From Calditrichia bacterium (lineage in GTDB: Bacteria > Calditrichota > Calditrichia > RBG-13-44-9 > J075): DNA of 64,000 bases. Numbering within the stretch: the stretch's first letter is position 1; every line of letters starts with the position of its first letter. The stretch is from NCBI GenBank assembly GCA_028284445.1, contig JANQRS010000020.1, positions 23,235 through 87,234 of the forward strand, written 5' to 3'. The notes under the pieces are model-generated. The model was given only the letters and a program-made list of their open reading frames with translations, was not told the DNA's origin and searched no databases. Shown here piece by piece: positions 17,668 through 26,195 of this stretch. Both the position numbers and the translations under genes were made by a program.

Positions 17668-18390
17668 ATGTTTTCCAAGCTGATCAAAAACGAAGCAGGC
17701 CAGGGAGCCGCGGAATTTGCCCTTTGTATGGTGTTTATTTTCCTGCCGTTGATTTACGGAATGGCGAGTCTGGCAGAATTGATCAATCTGAAGCACGGGA
17801 CGTTCGAGACCAGTCGCCTCGCGGTTTGGGAGCAAGCTTATGGCCGGCCGGCAGATCAGATTCAGGAAATGGTCGAAACCCGCATGCCGGAAACTGCTCT
17901 TTTTTCTCCGGCCGCATCCGTCACGGTGGACTTTGAAAGCAGTGTTGAATCAACGGAAGATGATTTTCTGGTATTGGGATTTTCACGGGTGGCTGATCGC
18001 CTTGGATTGAGCAATGAAACGCGCTACAACAGCCGAGTCAGCGTGAGTGGACGCGTACTCGCCGGATTTGACTATACCGTCAGCTCCAACTATAGCATGA
18101 TTGGCGATCCCTGGCAGCTCACCGACCAAAATGACAATGGCGAGATCGATGATGAAGATCTGGAAGAGGTCGTTAATCAACTCTATTTCTATTTCCCGAT
18201 TGCCATTGGCGAATTTAATATCGGAGCGATCTTCACCGATATCCTCAACGAAATCCTCGACTTTATAGATTTGATTTTCAATAATCCAATCACTGAGTTC
18301 TTTCAGTCTCTCACCGGTCTCTCTTTTGATATAGATCCACGTGGACATCCACAACTCGATGAAGTACCTGAACCGGCGGAGGGGAACTAG
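17668..18390 (+). CDS. TadE-like pseudopilin (second)
   Basis: The product has 240 residues. It begins MFSKLIKNEAG then QGAAEFALCMVFIFLPLIYG, with Glu +5 and Phe +6 after the Gly, again a TadE/TadF-type prepilin-peptidase substrate. The C-terminal half is acidic and contains an amphipathic region (FTDILNEILDFIDLIFNN). No Cys pair or catalytic motif. SD AAAGGACC. It lies just after palindrome A and 2 bp before the next gene, so both are co-translated. Confidence 0.72.
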   Translation: MFSKLIKNEAGQGAAEFALCMVFIFLPLIYGMASLAELINLKHGTFETSRLAVWEQAYGRPADQIQEMVETRMPETALFSPAASVTVDFESSVESTEDDFLVLGFSRVADRLGLSNETRYNSRVSVSGRVLAGFDYTVSSNYSMIGDPWQLTDQNDNGEIDDEDLEEVVNQLYFYFPIAIGEFNIGAIFTDILNEILDFIDLIFNNPITEFFQSLTGLSFDIDPRGHPQLDEVPEPAEGN

Positions 18391-18392
18391 GC

Positions 18393-19133
18393 ATGAATGT
18401 GATTCGCTTGTCTTTTACGTTATTGCTCATTGCCTTGTTGGCGCGATGGGGATATCAACAGGGAACCGCTGGTCAGCCTGATGCTTTGCTTCCGCAAGCG
18501 TCCTCGCGGCAGTTCTCAGTGAACAATCCGCTGCAGAAATTTGCCGGACAACCGGTGAACACTTCGCGCTTCACTATCAATGGGCTTCCGGCTGAGGTCG
18601 AAGCCTTTCATAGCGATCAATCTCCTGACGAATTGATGAAGGACTATCGCGATGAGTGGCGGCAGCGAGGGTTGGCGGGGCATGAACAAACCCTTGCCGG
18701 GATGCAGATCGCTTCAGTATTGAACGAAGCAGAAAATCAATTGGAAACAGTCATTTTGATGCCGGCCGGCGGAAAAACGATGGTAGTTCCGGCGAACCTC
18801 GATCTGGGAGCGGAGGTCAGGCAGTCAAATCCGAAAACGCCGGTCTTTCCGGGAGCCACGCAGATTTATCATATCGAATCGGATGATGCTGCAGGGTATT
18901 CTGAGAACCTGATTCTAAGCAGCAGGTCGAATGCTTCAACTGTGCTGAACTTCTATCGCTCTCGTTTTGTCGCAGAAGGCTGGAAAATGCAGGATCCCGG
19001 CGGTGGCCTGCCGGTGAGCGAATTCTCGCAGTCGCAATTTTTTCGTCGCGGTGCCGATGAACGTTGGGTGATTGCCGAGCAGCCGCCCGGCAATGCAGAA
19101 ACCATGGTGTTTTTGCTGTATCAGGATAAGTGA
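18393..19133 (+). CDS. Unknown membrane-anchored protein within the tad operon
   Basis: The product has 246 residues with one N-terminal hydrophobic segment (LSFTLLLIALLARWG) and a soluble remainder, probably periplasmic. Two regions look alike in outline: one around PDELMKDYRDEWRQRGLAG and one around STVLNFYRSRFVAEGWKM. Both have the pattern helix, Y/FYR, 5-8 residues, G/GW seen in small alpha-beta domains of exported proteins of unknown role, so an internal duplication is possible. I do not recognise the family. Position 2 bp after a TadE-like gene and before tadC suggests an accessory pilus-assembly role. Confidence 0.6.
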   Translation: MNVIRLSFTLLLIALLARWGYQQGTAGQPDALLPQASSRQFSVNNPLQKFAGQPVNTSRFTINGLPAEVEAFHSDQSPDELMKDYRDEWRQRGLAGHEQTLAGMQIASVLNEAENQLETVILMPAGGKTMVVPANLDLGAEVRQSNPKTPVFPGATQIYHIESDDAAGYSENLILSSRSNASTVLNFYRSRFVAEGWKMQDPGGGLPVSEFSQSQFFRRGADERWVIAEQPPGNAETMVFLLYQDK

Positions 19134-19151
19134 ACTTGTCAACCGAGAGAG

Positions 19152-19195
19152 AATCCCCCCTCAATCTCCCCCCGGGGGGAGATTGAGGGGGGATT
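19152..19195. repeat. Perfect 44-bp C6/G6 palindrome inside the tad operon (copy B)
   Basis: Arms of 22 bp: AAT-C6-TCAATCT-C6 and its exact complement. The tadC SD (AAAGGAG) begins one base after the palindrome, and the start codon is 15 bp away. Confidence 0.85.
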
Positions 19196-19209
19196 AAAGG
19201 AGAACCAAA

Positions 19210-20061
19210 ATGTTGTTCATAATAGCCTTACTCGCTTTTATCAGCATCACATTGCTGGTCATCATTCTTCTGCCGATGTCAATTCTGCCCGGCGCCACGG
19301 CGCAGGATGAAGATGATGAACCCGGTGGATTTATGTATCAATTAAAGCCGCTTCTATCGCAAATGGCGCGCTTGAATGCACGGATTGACATGCCAATTTA
19401 CAAGAGCAATCTGGAAAAAATCCTCACCGCAGCCGGCGATCCTTTTGGTATCAAACTTAACGGTGATGAGTTTATTGCCTTTTCTCAGCTCTGTGGATTC
19501 GGAGGCGCGTTTATGGTCGGCCTGCTCTTCGGCTTCAGTCCGGTTTCGATCGTGACCGGTCTGCTCTTTGGATATTACCTGCCATATTTGCAGGCCAATA
19601 GTGCACGCAAGGAACGTCAGCATTCGATACAGCGGCAGATCCCGGACTTTCTCGATTTGCTGACGCTCTCTGTTGAAGCCGGACTGGATTTTAACGCCGG
19701 CATCATGAAGCTGGTCAATTCTGCCCGTCCCACACCACTGATCGAAGAATTCCGCTTGATGATTCAGGAAATAAAGCTTGGCACAACCCGCTATGATGCC
19801 TTGAAGGCGATGGCCACGCGCGTGGATATACCGGACTTTACCAACTTTGTATCGGCGCTTCTGCAGACAGATCGCCTTGGATCGAATCTTGGCCCGACCT
19901 TGCGAATCCAATCCGATCAGATGCGCACCCGGCGTATGCAGTTGGCAGAGGAAGCGGGTGGAAAGGCTTCTGTAAAGTTGCTCTTGCCGTTGATGGTGTT
20001 CATTCTGCCGGCGGTATTCATCATGATCCTCGGTCCGATTGTGGTGCCGCTCATCTTCTAA
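19210..20061 (+). CDS. tadC: Tad platform protein TadC (T2SSF domain)
   Basis: The product has 283 residues. An N-terminal membrane segment (FIIALLAFISITLLVIILL) is followed by a soluble part, a membrane hairpin (about 95-130) and the T2SSF domain with the TadC-type sequence QIPDFLDLLTLSVEAGLDF and MATRVDIPDFTNFVSALLQTD (quoted in parts: MATRVDIPDF, FVSALLQTD). A C-terminal segment LLLPLMVFILPAVFIMIL completes it. It pairs with TadB to form the inner-membrane platform. Its position away from tadB, after the pseudopilins, is unusual. Confidence 0.9.
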   Translation: MLFIIALLAFISITLLVIILLPMSILPGATAQDEDDEPGGFMYQLKPLLSQMARLNARIDMPIYKSNLEKILTAAGDPFGIKLNGDEFIAFSQLCGFGGAFMVGLLFGFSPVSIVTGLLFGYYLPYLQANSARKERQHSIQRQIPDFLDLLTLSVEAGLDFNAGIMKLVNSARPTPLIEEFRLMIQEIKLGTTRYDALKAMATRVDIPDFTNFVSALLQTDRLGSNLGPTLRIQSDQMRTRRMQLAEEAGGKASVKLLLPLMVFILPAVFIMILGPIVVPLIF

Positions 20062-20108
20062 TTCAGAAAATTTGACAGGATGGACATGACTTTCTAATTC
20101 AAGGGAAT

Positions 20109-20146
20109 TCCCCCCTCTATCTCCCCGGGGGGAGATAGAGGGGGGA
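20109..20146. repeat. C/G-rich palindrome at the end of the tad operon (copy C)
   Basis: The arms are T-C6-TCTATCT-C4 and G4-AGATAGA-G6-A, with GG between them. Compared with copies A and B, the middle CAATC has become CTATC and the opposite arm has changed to match. It lies 61 bp before the start of the first FHA protein gene. Confidence 0.8.
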
Positions 20147-20207
20147 TAGGCAGCGACTAAATTGCGTAAGTCAATTTTTGTAAAACACCCTTAAAGGAGG
20201 GGAAAAC

Positions 20208-21308
20208 ATGCAGCCGGAAATTATTGGATTGCTGATTGCTGAAAACGGCCCGCGGAAGGGGGAGAAGCTCGAACTGAGGGAAGGTCAGGCTTACTTGCTT
20301 GGCCGGTCCCGGGAAGCCAGTAGCTTCATTGGCGACCGCTCTGTTTCCCGAGCGCATGCAGAGATAACAGCTGATGGCTTCGGTATTCAACTGCGGAATC
20401 TTGGCCGTAATGGTACCATTATCGATGAGCGAAGAATCGAAACCGATGAACCGGTTTCCCTGAAGAATGGCAGCATCATTGAATTGGGATCCTATCGTTT
20501 TCGTCTTGAAATTCCTTTAACCGGCAAGACCATGTTGCTTGAGCGTACAGTCTTGATTGAGCCAGTACCTGAGGCGCCGGTGGCGGCGCCACGGCGGGGG
20601 CAAACGATGGAGATGCCCTCACGCCGTAAAAGGAAGCAGCTAGAAATTATCTCTGCGCCTGCAGCCAAAGAACCGCCGTTGCCGGAAGCTTCCGAGGCAA
20701 ACAGTGCCGGTTTGCGCGAACAGTTTGTCGCTATTTGGGACAAATACTTTCAAAGTACCATATCGCGAATTTCCCTGGCGCTATTCGTAATCATCTGTCT
20801 CATGTCCATCTTCAAATCCGGTAGCGGCGAGAGCGCTGCAATTGCTGCTGAAACGGTCGAGCGAGCGCGGATTGCCGCCAATGACACCTTGTTTCAATTA
20901 CTTGTCCCAACACCAACGATTGACAGTAAAATCCCTGGTGATAGCCTGTTGAAAGCAATGGATCTTTTTACGACTGCAGAAAAACGCTTCAAGGACCGGA
21001 CCTTGCAAGATGCCAATATTTACCAAAGCATCCGTCTGTGGCAAAGTGGCATTACTCTGCTTGGTCAATATCGAGCATCGGATGGCCTCGAGAGCTACCG
21101 TACGGCTATCGGCGACGGTCGTCGCGCCTGCATTGCCCTCGAAGATCGGCTGCGTTCACTCAAGAAAAGCGTCTTGATAGAGGCGTATAAGGGCAATAAG
21201 GCTGAAGCGCTCAATTTGGTCGAGACCATGATGGCTACAGCTGTGGACATCCATCATTGGAGCTCAAAATGGGCTCGTAACTATAAAGTGAAATTGAAAT
21301 CGTCTTAA
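20208..21308 (+). CDS. Membrane-anchored FHA-domain protein
   Basis: The product has 366 residues. The FHA domain covers about 5-105 (YLLGRSREAS, DRSVSRAHAEI, LGRNGTIID). A basic/Pro-rich linker leads to one transmembrane segment near 187-203 (ISLALFVIICLMSIFKS), placing FHA in the cytoplasm and a mostly helical C-terminal region (about 205-366) outside. No kinase or phosphatase is adjacent. Together with the FHA part of CpaF and the next gene, it is one of three FHA domains in the locus, suggesting phosphothreonine-based assembly of the pilus base (inference). SD AAAGGAGGGG. Confidence 0.8.
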   Translation: MQPEIIGLLIAENGPRKGEKLELREGQAYLLGRSREASSFIGDRSVSRAHAEITADGFGIQLRNLGRNGTIIDERRIETDEPVSLKNGSIIELGSYRFRLEIPLTGKTMLLERTVLIEPVPEAPVAAPRRGQTMEMPSRRKRKQLEIISAPAAKEPPLPEASEANSAGLREQFVAIWDKYFQSTISRISLALFVIICLMSIFKSGSGESAAIAAETVERARIAANDTLFQLLVPTPTIDSKIPGDSLLKAMDLFTTAEKRFKDRTLQDANIYQSIRLWQSGITLLGQYRASDGLESYRTAIGDGRRACIALEDRLRSLKKSVLIEAYKGNKAEALNLVETMMATAVDIHHWSSKWARNYKVKLKSS

Positions 21309-21340
21309 CGACAGTGCAGCGTTTACAGAGGAGATACAAT

Positions 21341-22294
21341 ATGTTGCTCACTATAGAGAAAGATCAGACCATCCATCAACGCATCAATCTGCAGGATGGT
21401 GATTATTTGATTGGGCGTGAGGGGCATTGCGATATTCAACTGGATAGCCCGGAAGTTTCTCGCCGTCATGCCAGGCTGCTTATCGCCGGGAATAAGGCCT
21501 CGATAAAAGATCTCGGCAGTTCGAATGGTACTTATTTGAGCGACAATCGCATAGCGAGCGGGCAGATCCGGGCCAGCGACACCATTGGCATTGGCGGCTA
21601 CGAGCTTATCCTCGAAGTGCCCTTGGAGCAGCGTTCACCGGCATTCAACTTCGACTTTGATCGACTGAAATCATTTCGACCGCAGCGAATCCACGTCTAC
21701 TCTGTTCTGTTAATTATTATGATGCTCCTGGTGTTTGGCCGCCAATTCTCATCTGTTCCAAAAGAGGCGGCAGCGCAAGCGGCGGTGCCTGTTGTGGCCT
21801 CAGCGGCCGATGAAGTAACAAAGGCAAGGGAAGTTACCCTGGATCTTACAAAGGGGACTCATCAGCAGGCTGATACCACTATAGTAGAAACGTTACCGCC
21901 ACAACAGCTGGTTACCGAAGTGCCGCCGGCAACAACCCCCAAAACGCTTGTGGCAAAAAAGCCGAAGCAGGTTCAGCGGACTTCCCAAAAAACAACGCGC
22001 AAGAAAACGCGGTCAAAAGCAGCTTCGTCAAAGCGCAAGAAGCGGACGACGCCAAAGCCAGCGCCGAAGCAGCCAGTTGCAGTTGCACCCGTAATCCAGC
22101 TCACATTGGCGCAGCAGGAGCAAGCAAAGATCCTCTATTACCAGGCCTACCGATTGATGGCCTACCGCACCGAAAAGGCCTATTTGAAGGCCCTAACGCT
22201 GTTTCAAGAAGTGCAAAAGGTAGCGCCGGATTCAACATACGAATTCAACCGCAAGGCAGCCCTCAAAATTGGCGAGATCAAAAGACGGCTCTAG
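21341..22294 (+). CDS. Membrane-anchored FHA-domain protein with TPR-like tail
   Basis: The product has 317 residues from the ATG at 21341, preceded by GAGGAGA; the frame opens 9 codons earlier. The FHA domain (about 1-100) has YLIGREGHCDIQLDSPEVSRRHA (in parts: LIGREGHCD, SPEVSRRHA) and LGSSNGTYL. A transmembrane segment follows near 120-140 (YSVLLIIMMLLVFG), then a long low-complexity Pro/Lys/Ala-rich stretch (about 150-255) and a helical, TPR-like end (YYQAYRLMAY, ALTLFQEVQKVAPDS). It closes the Tad operon. The Lys-rich linker may span the periplasm. Confidence 0.8.
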   Translation: MLLTIEKDQTIHQRINLQDGDYLIGREGHCDIQLDSPEVSRRHARLLIAGNKASIKDLGSSNGTYLSDNRIASGQIRASDTIGIGGYELILEVPLEQRSPAFNFDFDRLKSFRPQRIHVYSVLLIIMMLLVFGRQFSSVPKEAAAQAAVPVVASAADEVTKAREVTLDLTKGTHQQADTTIVETLPPQQLVTEVPPATTPKTLVAKKPKQVQRTSQKTTRKKTRSKAASSKRKKRTTPKPAPKQPVAVAPVIQLTLAQQEQAKILYYQAYRLMAYRTEKAYLKALTLFQEVQKVAPDSTYEFNRKAALKIGEIKRRL

Positions 22295-22357
22295 CGGGGA
22301 TTTGAGGTTAGAGAATAGAGATTGGTTGAATGGTTGATTAGTTCTTATCTTATTTCG

Positions 22358-22404
22358 TCAACGATCAACGATCAACGATCAACGATCAACGATCAACGAT
22401 CAAC
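22358..22404. repeat. 7-bp tandem repeat (TCAACGA)
   Basis: Six exact copies of TCAACGA plus a five-base partial copy. It lies in the 379-bp gap after the Tad operon, which otherwise contains the hairpins listed next and no gene before 22674. Confidence 0.9.
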
Positions 22405-22427
22405 CTTCGAAATTTGTCATTTCAAAA

Positions 22428-22486
22428 CCCCCGGGTAGAAAAGCAAACCCGGGGCTGTGCTAAATCATCCCGCAGGCGGGTTTCTT
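22428..22486 (+). terminator. Possible terminator hairpins after the Tad operon
   Basis: CCCCGGGT (22429-22436) pairs with ACCCGGGG (22447-22454) around a 10-nt loop. A second small stem, CCCG-CAGG-CGGG, is followed directly by TTTCTT. The second could terminate transcription, but its stem is only 4-5 bp. Confidence 0.4.
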
Positions 22487-22673
22487 AAGGTGAAAAGAAA
22501 ACATTTGACATTATTCATTTGTCATTCGTCATTTTCACTGCCACTCCGCAATCCTCCTTCAACAATTTTCAAATCTCTCTTGCATTATAGTGAATTTTTG
22601 TCTACTATGTTTTCCGGCTCTACCAAAACATCATCATAACAACATTGTCCATCTGAATTGCAAGGAGACCATA

Positions 22674-23045
22674 ATGGACCTAGGTGCTTTTTCCGTCAGT
22701 CTTGCTGTTAAGGATTTACAGGCCTCGAAGGAATTCTATGAAAAGCTTGGCTTCGATAGCATGGGGGGCGACCCGAAATACAATTATCTGATTATGAAAA
22801 ATGGGGATCACATTATTGGTCTTTTCCAGGGCATGTTTGAGAAGAATATTTTGACCTTTAATCCCGGTTGGGATCAAAGTGCTCAAAACCTGGATTCATT
22901 TACAGATGTCCGTGAAATTCGCAAAAAGCTGGAAGCGGATGGGATTGAAATTATCAATGAAACCGGTGAAGGTGACAGTGGACCCGCCAGCATCAGTTTT
23001 CTTGATCCGGATGGAAATCCCATCCTGATTGATCAGCATCGCTAG
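22674..23045 (+). CDS. VOC (glyoxalase/bleomycin-resistance) family protein
   Basis: The product has 123 residues; AAGGAG upstream sets the start at 22674, although the frame is open from 22590. It shows the vicinal-oxygen-chelate fold pattern: [20 protein letters not shown], then beta strands with HIIGLFQG and the closing [15 protein letters not shown]. The DPDGN-I motif is typical of VOC enzymes. It resembles PhnB/glyoxalase-like proteins of unknown substrate. A monocistronic unit, with an ABC operon starting 80 bp later. Confidence 0.85.
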   Translation: MDLGAFSVSLAVKDLQASKEFYEKLGFDSMGGDPKYNYLIMKNGDHIIGLFQGMFEKNILTFNPGWDQSAQNLDSFTDVREIRKKLEADGIEIINETGEGDSGPASISFLDPDGNPILIDQHR

Positions 23046-23126
23046 GGCGATATCCCATTTTCCTTCTTGCTCATATCCTGTGTTTAGGGCTACATTGTCG
23101 CTCATGTGAAAAACCGAGGAGAAAAT

Positions 23127-24323
23127 ATGTCTGATCATCTTGATGATCTGTCGTCTCTGCGAATTGATCGCTCTAAAAAAGACTATGGGAGCAATCCGGA
23201 AGCACGTAGCAAACAATTTCGCTGGATTGCAGCGATTTTGCTCGTGGGATTGATCGCATTTCTGATATATCGCTTTGGTGGCGACTTATTGGCTGCTTCG
23301 CCGGAAGTCAAGATGACATCCGCGATTATGCAGTCGCCGTCCCAGGCAAATGCCCTGTTGACAGCCAGTGGGTATGTCGTTGCCCAACGTAAGGCGTCGA
23401 TTGCTTCGAAGGCAACCGGCCGTCTGATTCAGCTTGATGTCGTAGAAGGGGATCCGGTAAAAACCGATCAAATAATTGCCCGTTTGGAGGACAATGATAT
23501 TCGTGCCCGCTTGCAGGAGACGGTTGCAAACCTGGCTTTCCAGGAATCGGAATTGCGGGAGGCGGAAGCCAATTTCAAGCGGCAGCAAGCCCTGTTGGCC
23601 TCCGGCGCTTCCTCTCAGGCTGAATATGATGCTGCCGAGACGCGCTATCGCCGGGTCCAAGCGGCGATAAAACTGGCCAAGGCCCAGGTACAAACTGCGC
23701 GGGTTGATCTTGAAAATACCCTTATCCGGGTTCCCTTTGACGGTACCGTATTGACCAAAAATGCAGATGTGGGTGAGATTGTAGCGCCTCTGGCGGCCAG
23801 CGCGAATTCACGCGCCGCGGTTGTAACGATCGCCGATATGAAATCGCTGCAGGTTGAAGCAGATGTGTCGGAAGCAAACATTGAAAAGATTGCACCGGGC
23901 CAGGACTGTGAAATTTCGCTCAACGCCTATCCATCGCGGCGCTATGCCGGCTATGTAGCGAAGATCGTCCCGACTGCGGATCGTTCCAAGGCGACAGTTA
24001 TGGTTAAAGTAGGATTTCGCGACTACGATCATCGTGTGCTGCCGGAAATGAGTGCCAAAGTGCTGTTTTTGAAGAATAAGGAAAGTAAGACTGCCGAGGT
24101 GCCGCAACCAGTGTTAGTTGTGCCGGAAAGTGCGGTGACCTCCCGTAACGGTGGAACGGCTGTATTTACGGTTTCGAATGATATTGCCCGTATCAGAAGC
24201 ATTGAAACCGGCAAGAACTTTAACGGCTATATCGAAGTGGTTAATGGCTTGCAGGATGGGGATCGGGTGATCAATAACCCGAGCAACGAAATAGAGGACG
24301 GTATTAAGGTAAGCATTCAATAA
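23127..24323 (+). CDS. Efflux periplasmic adaptor subunit (HlyD/MacA type)
   Basis: The product has 398 residues from the ATG at 23127 (SD GAGGAGA); the frame also has a GTG 7 codons earlier. One N-terminal anchor (WIAAILLVGLIAFLIY) precedes a biotinyl-lipoyl-like half-motif (ASKATGRLIQLDVVEGDPV), a short coiled-coil hairpin (about 115-175), the second lipoyl half (VPFDGTVLTKNADVGE) and beta-barrel and membrane-proximal domains. The overall pattern is that of MacA/RND adaptors. It heads an operon with an ATPase and two FtsX permeases, so a MacAB-like exporter is likely. No TolC homologue is nearby. Confidence 0.88.
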   Translation: MSDHLDDLSSLRIDRSKKDYGSNPEARSKQFRWIAAILLVGLIAFLIYRFGGDLLAASPEVKMTSAIMQSPSQANALLTASGYVVAQRKASIASKATGRLIQLDVVEGDPVKTDQIIARLEDNDIRARLQETVANLAFQESELREAEANFKRQQALLASGASSQAEYDAAETRYRRVQAAIKLAKAQVQTARVDLENTLIRVPFDGTVLTKNADVGEIVAPLAASANSRAAVVTIADMKSLQVEADVSEANIEKIAPGQDCEISLNAYPSRRYAGYVAKIVPTADRSKATVMVKVGFRDYDHRVLPEMSAKVLFLKNKESKTAEVPQPVLVVPESAVTSRNGGTAVFTVSNDIARIRSIETGKNFNGYIEVVNGLQDGDRVINNPSNEIEDGIKVSIQ

Positions 24324-24339
24324 ACTCTGCGAGGAAGTC

Positions 24340-25026
24340 ATGTCAGCTTTAATTCAAGTCAAAAACTTATCCAAATCTTATTGGCGTGAAAAATTTGAAA
24401 TTCCGGTCCTGAACAACATCAGTCTCAATATTGACGCCGGAGAGTTCCTGGGGCTAATGGGACCATCCGGCTCCGGCAAAACGACCCTTCTCAATATGAT
24501 TGCCGGTATCGACAAGCCCAGCGACGGCGAGGTTGTGGTTGACGGCAATGTCATTTCCGGTATGAGTGAGTCTCAGCTTGCAGCCTGGCGTGCCAACAAC
24601 GTTGGATTTGTCTTCCAGTTTTATAACCTCATTCCGGTGTTAAATGCTTTCGGCAATGTCGAACTGCCGCTGTTGCTGACCAAGTTGTCGAAAGCCGAGC
24701 GGCAGCAGCAGGTTGAAACTGCTTTACGAATTGTCGGCTTGTCAGATCGTATTGATCACTACCCGAAACAGCTCTCCGGTGGTCAACAGCAGCGTGTGGC
24801 GATTGCCCGGGCAATTGTGACTGACCCGGTTATCCTGGTCGCTGACGAACCAACCGGTGATCTCGATAAGGCCTCTGCGGAAGAGATCCTCGCCCTGATG
24901 GAGCGGCTCAACAAGGAGTTCGAGAAGACCATCGTGATGGTTACTCACGATCCGCGTGCCGCAGAAAGCGCGTCAATTGTGCATCATCTCGATAAAGGTG
25001 ATTTGGTGAAGGAGGTGGTGCAATGA
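24340..25026 (+). CDS. ABC transporter ATPase (LolD/MacB-like)
   Basis: The product has 228 residues with all ABC motifs: Walker [11 protein letters not shown]-loop [14 protein letters not shown], signature [15 protein letters not shown], Walker [14 protein letters not shown], and His switch [10 protein letters not shown]. The length and [11 protein letters not shown] pattern match the LolD/MacB/FtsE group that pairs with FtsX-type permeases. It overlaps the following permease gene by 4 bp (ATGA). Confidence 0.95.
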   Translation: MSALIQVKNLSKSYWREKFEIPVLNNISLNIDAGEFLGLMGPSGSGKTTLLNMIAGIDKPSDGEVVVDGNVISGMSESQLAAWRANNVGFVFQFYNLIPVLNAFGNVELPLLLTKLSKAERQQQVETALRIVGLSDRIDHYPKQLSGGQQQRVAIARAIVTDPVILVADEPTGDLDKASAEEILALMERLNKEFEKTIVMVTHDPRAAESASIVHHLDKGDLVKEVVQ

Positions 25027-26183
25027 AGCTGTTGAATCTGATTTTTCGCAATATTTTGCGGCATAAGCTGCGCACCTTTCTAACGATTCTGGGGATTGCC
25101 ATTGCGGTACTGGCCTTCGGCGTGTTGCGCACGGTGGTAACAGCCTGGCATTCCGGGGTGGATGCTGCGGCAGCAGACCGGCTAATTACCCGGCATGCGG
25201 TATCCTTTATCTTTCCGCTTGATTATGCCTACAAGGATCAGATTGCGCGGATTCCCGGTGTTGAAACGGTGTCCTGGGCGAATTGGTTTGGCGGCGTTTA
25301 TATCGATAAACAGAAATTCTTTGCCCGCATGGGTGTCGATGCAGAAACCTATTTTGATGTTTACGATGAATTTCAGTTGACCCCTGAAGAGCTTAAGAAT
25401 TTTAAGCAGCAGCGGAATAGTTGCGTTGTTGGCCAGGATCTGGCAGATACTTATGGGTTCAAGATCGGTGAACCCATTGTTCTGGAAGGGGATATTTATC
25501 CGGGCCAATGGGAATTCATTGTACGCGGTATTTATCAAAAGAAGAATAAGTCTACTGATGGCACCTTGATGGTTTTTCACTGGGATTACCTGAACGAGAA
25601 CATGGCCCAAAACTCGCCAAATCGCGCCAGTGATGTTGGCTGGTATATTGTCAAAATTGACGACCCGTCAAAGGCTGGTGATATCTCGGAACGAATTGAT
25701 CAGCAGTTCAGTAATTCCTCTGCTTCAACAAAAACCGAGACGGAAGTTGCCTTTAATCAAGGTTTCCTGGCCGGCTTTTCAGCAATGTTCACAGCGATGG
25801 ATGTGATGTCATTCCTGATTGTTGGTATTATCATGTTGGTACTCGGCAATACCATGATCATGGCTGCCCGTGAGCGTACCCGCGAATATGCGGTGTTCAA
25901 GGCACTTGGTTTTACCGGTAGTCACCTGACGAAAATAATCATGGGCGAATCGCTCCTGACATCTCTTATCGGGGGGCTGCTTGGCCTGGGGCTCATGGTG
26001 CTGGCAGTAGGTGCTTTTGAGGCCACCTTACCCAAGGGGTGGTTTCCTGTCTTTCAATTGGAGCCCAGTACGATCATATTGTCTATTTTAGCGGTAATCA
26101 TAATTGGTGTGGCTGCTGCAATTTTCCCAATTCAGCGGGCCCTTTCTACCAGAATTACAGAAGGTTTCCGATTCGTCGGATAA
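25023..26183 (+). CDS. FtsX-like ABC permease (first of pair)
   Basis: The product has 386 residues: an N-terminal membrane segment in NILRHKLRTFLTILGIAIAV (the MacB/FtsX start pattern), a periplasmic domain (about 45-255), then three segments starting near VMSFLIVGIIMLVLG and carrying RERTREYAVFKALGF, the conserved FtsX intracellular loop. It forms a half-transporter that would dimerise with the next gene product. GTP/ATP hydrolysis comes from the 24340 ATPase. Substrate unknown. Confidence 0.9.
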   Translation: MKLLNLIFRNILRHKLRTFLTILGIAIAVLAFGVLRTVVTAWHSGVDAAAADRLITRHAVSFIFPLDYAYKDQIARIPGVETVSWANWFGGVYIDKQKFFARMGVDAETYFDVYDEFQLTPEELKNFKQQRNSCVVGQDLADTYGFKIGEPIVLEGDIYPGQWEFIVRGIYQKKNKSTDGTLMVFHWDYLNENMAQNSPNRASDVGWYIVKIDDPSKAGDISERIDQQFSNSSASTKTETEVAFNQGFLAGFSAMFTAMDVMSFLIVGIIMLVLGNTMIMAARERTREYAVFKALGFTGSHLTKIIMGESLLTSLIGGLLGLGLMVLAVGAFEATLPKGWFPVFQLEPSTIILSILAVIIIGVAAAIFPIQRALSTRITEGFRFVG

Positions 26184-26195
26184 TGAGGAGGGCAC

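Noticed and set aside
22358..22404. Short tandem repeats as a CRISPR array (also 30707 and 63907)
   Set aside because: Units are 7-8 bp with no spacers; no cas genes are present.
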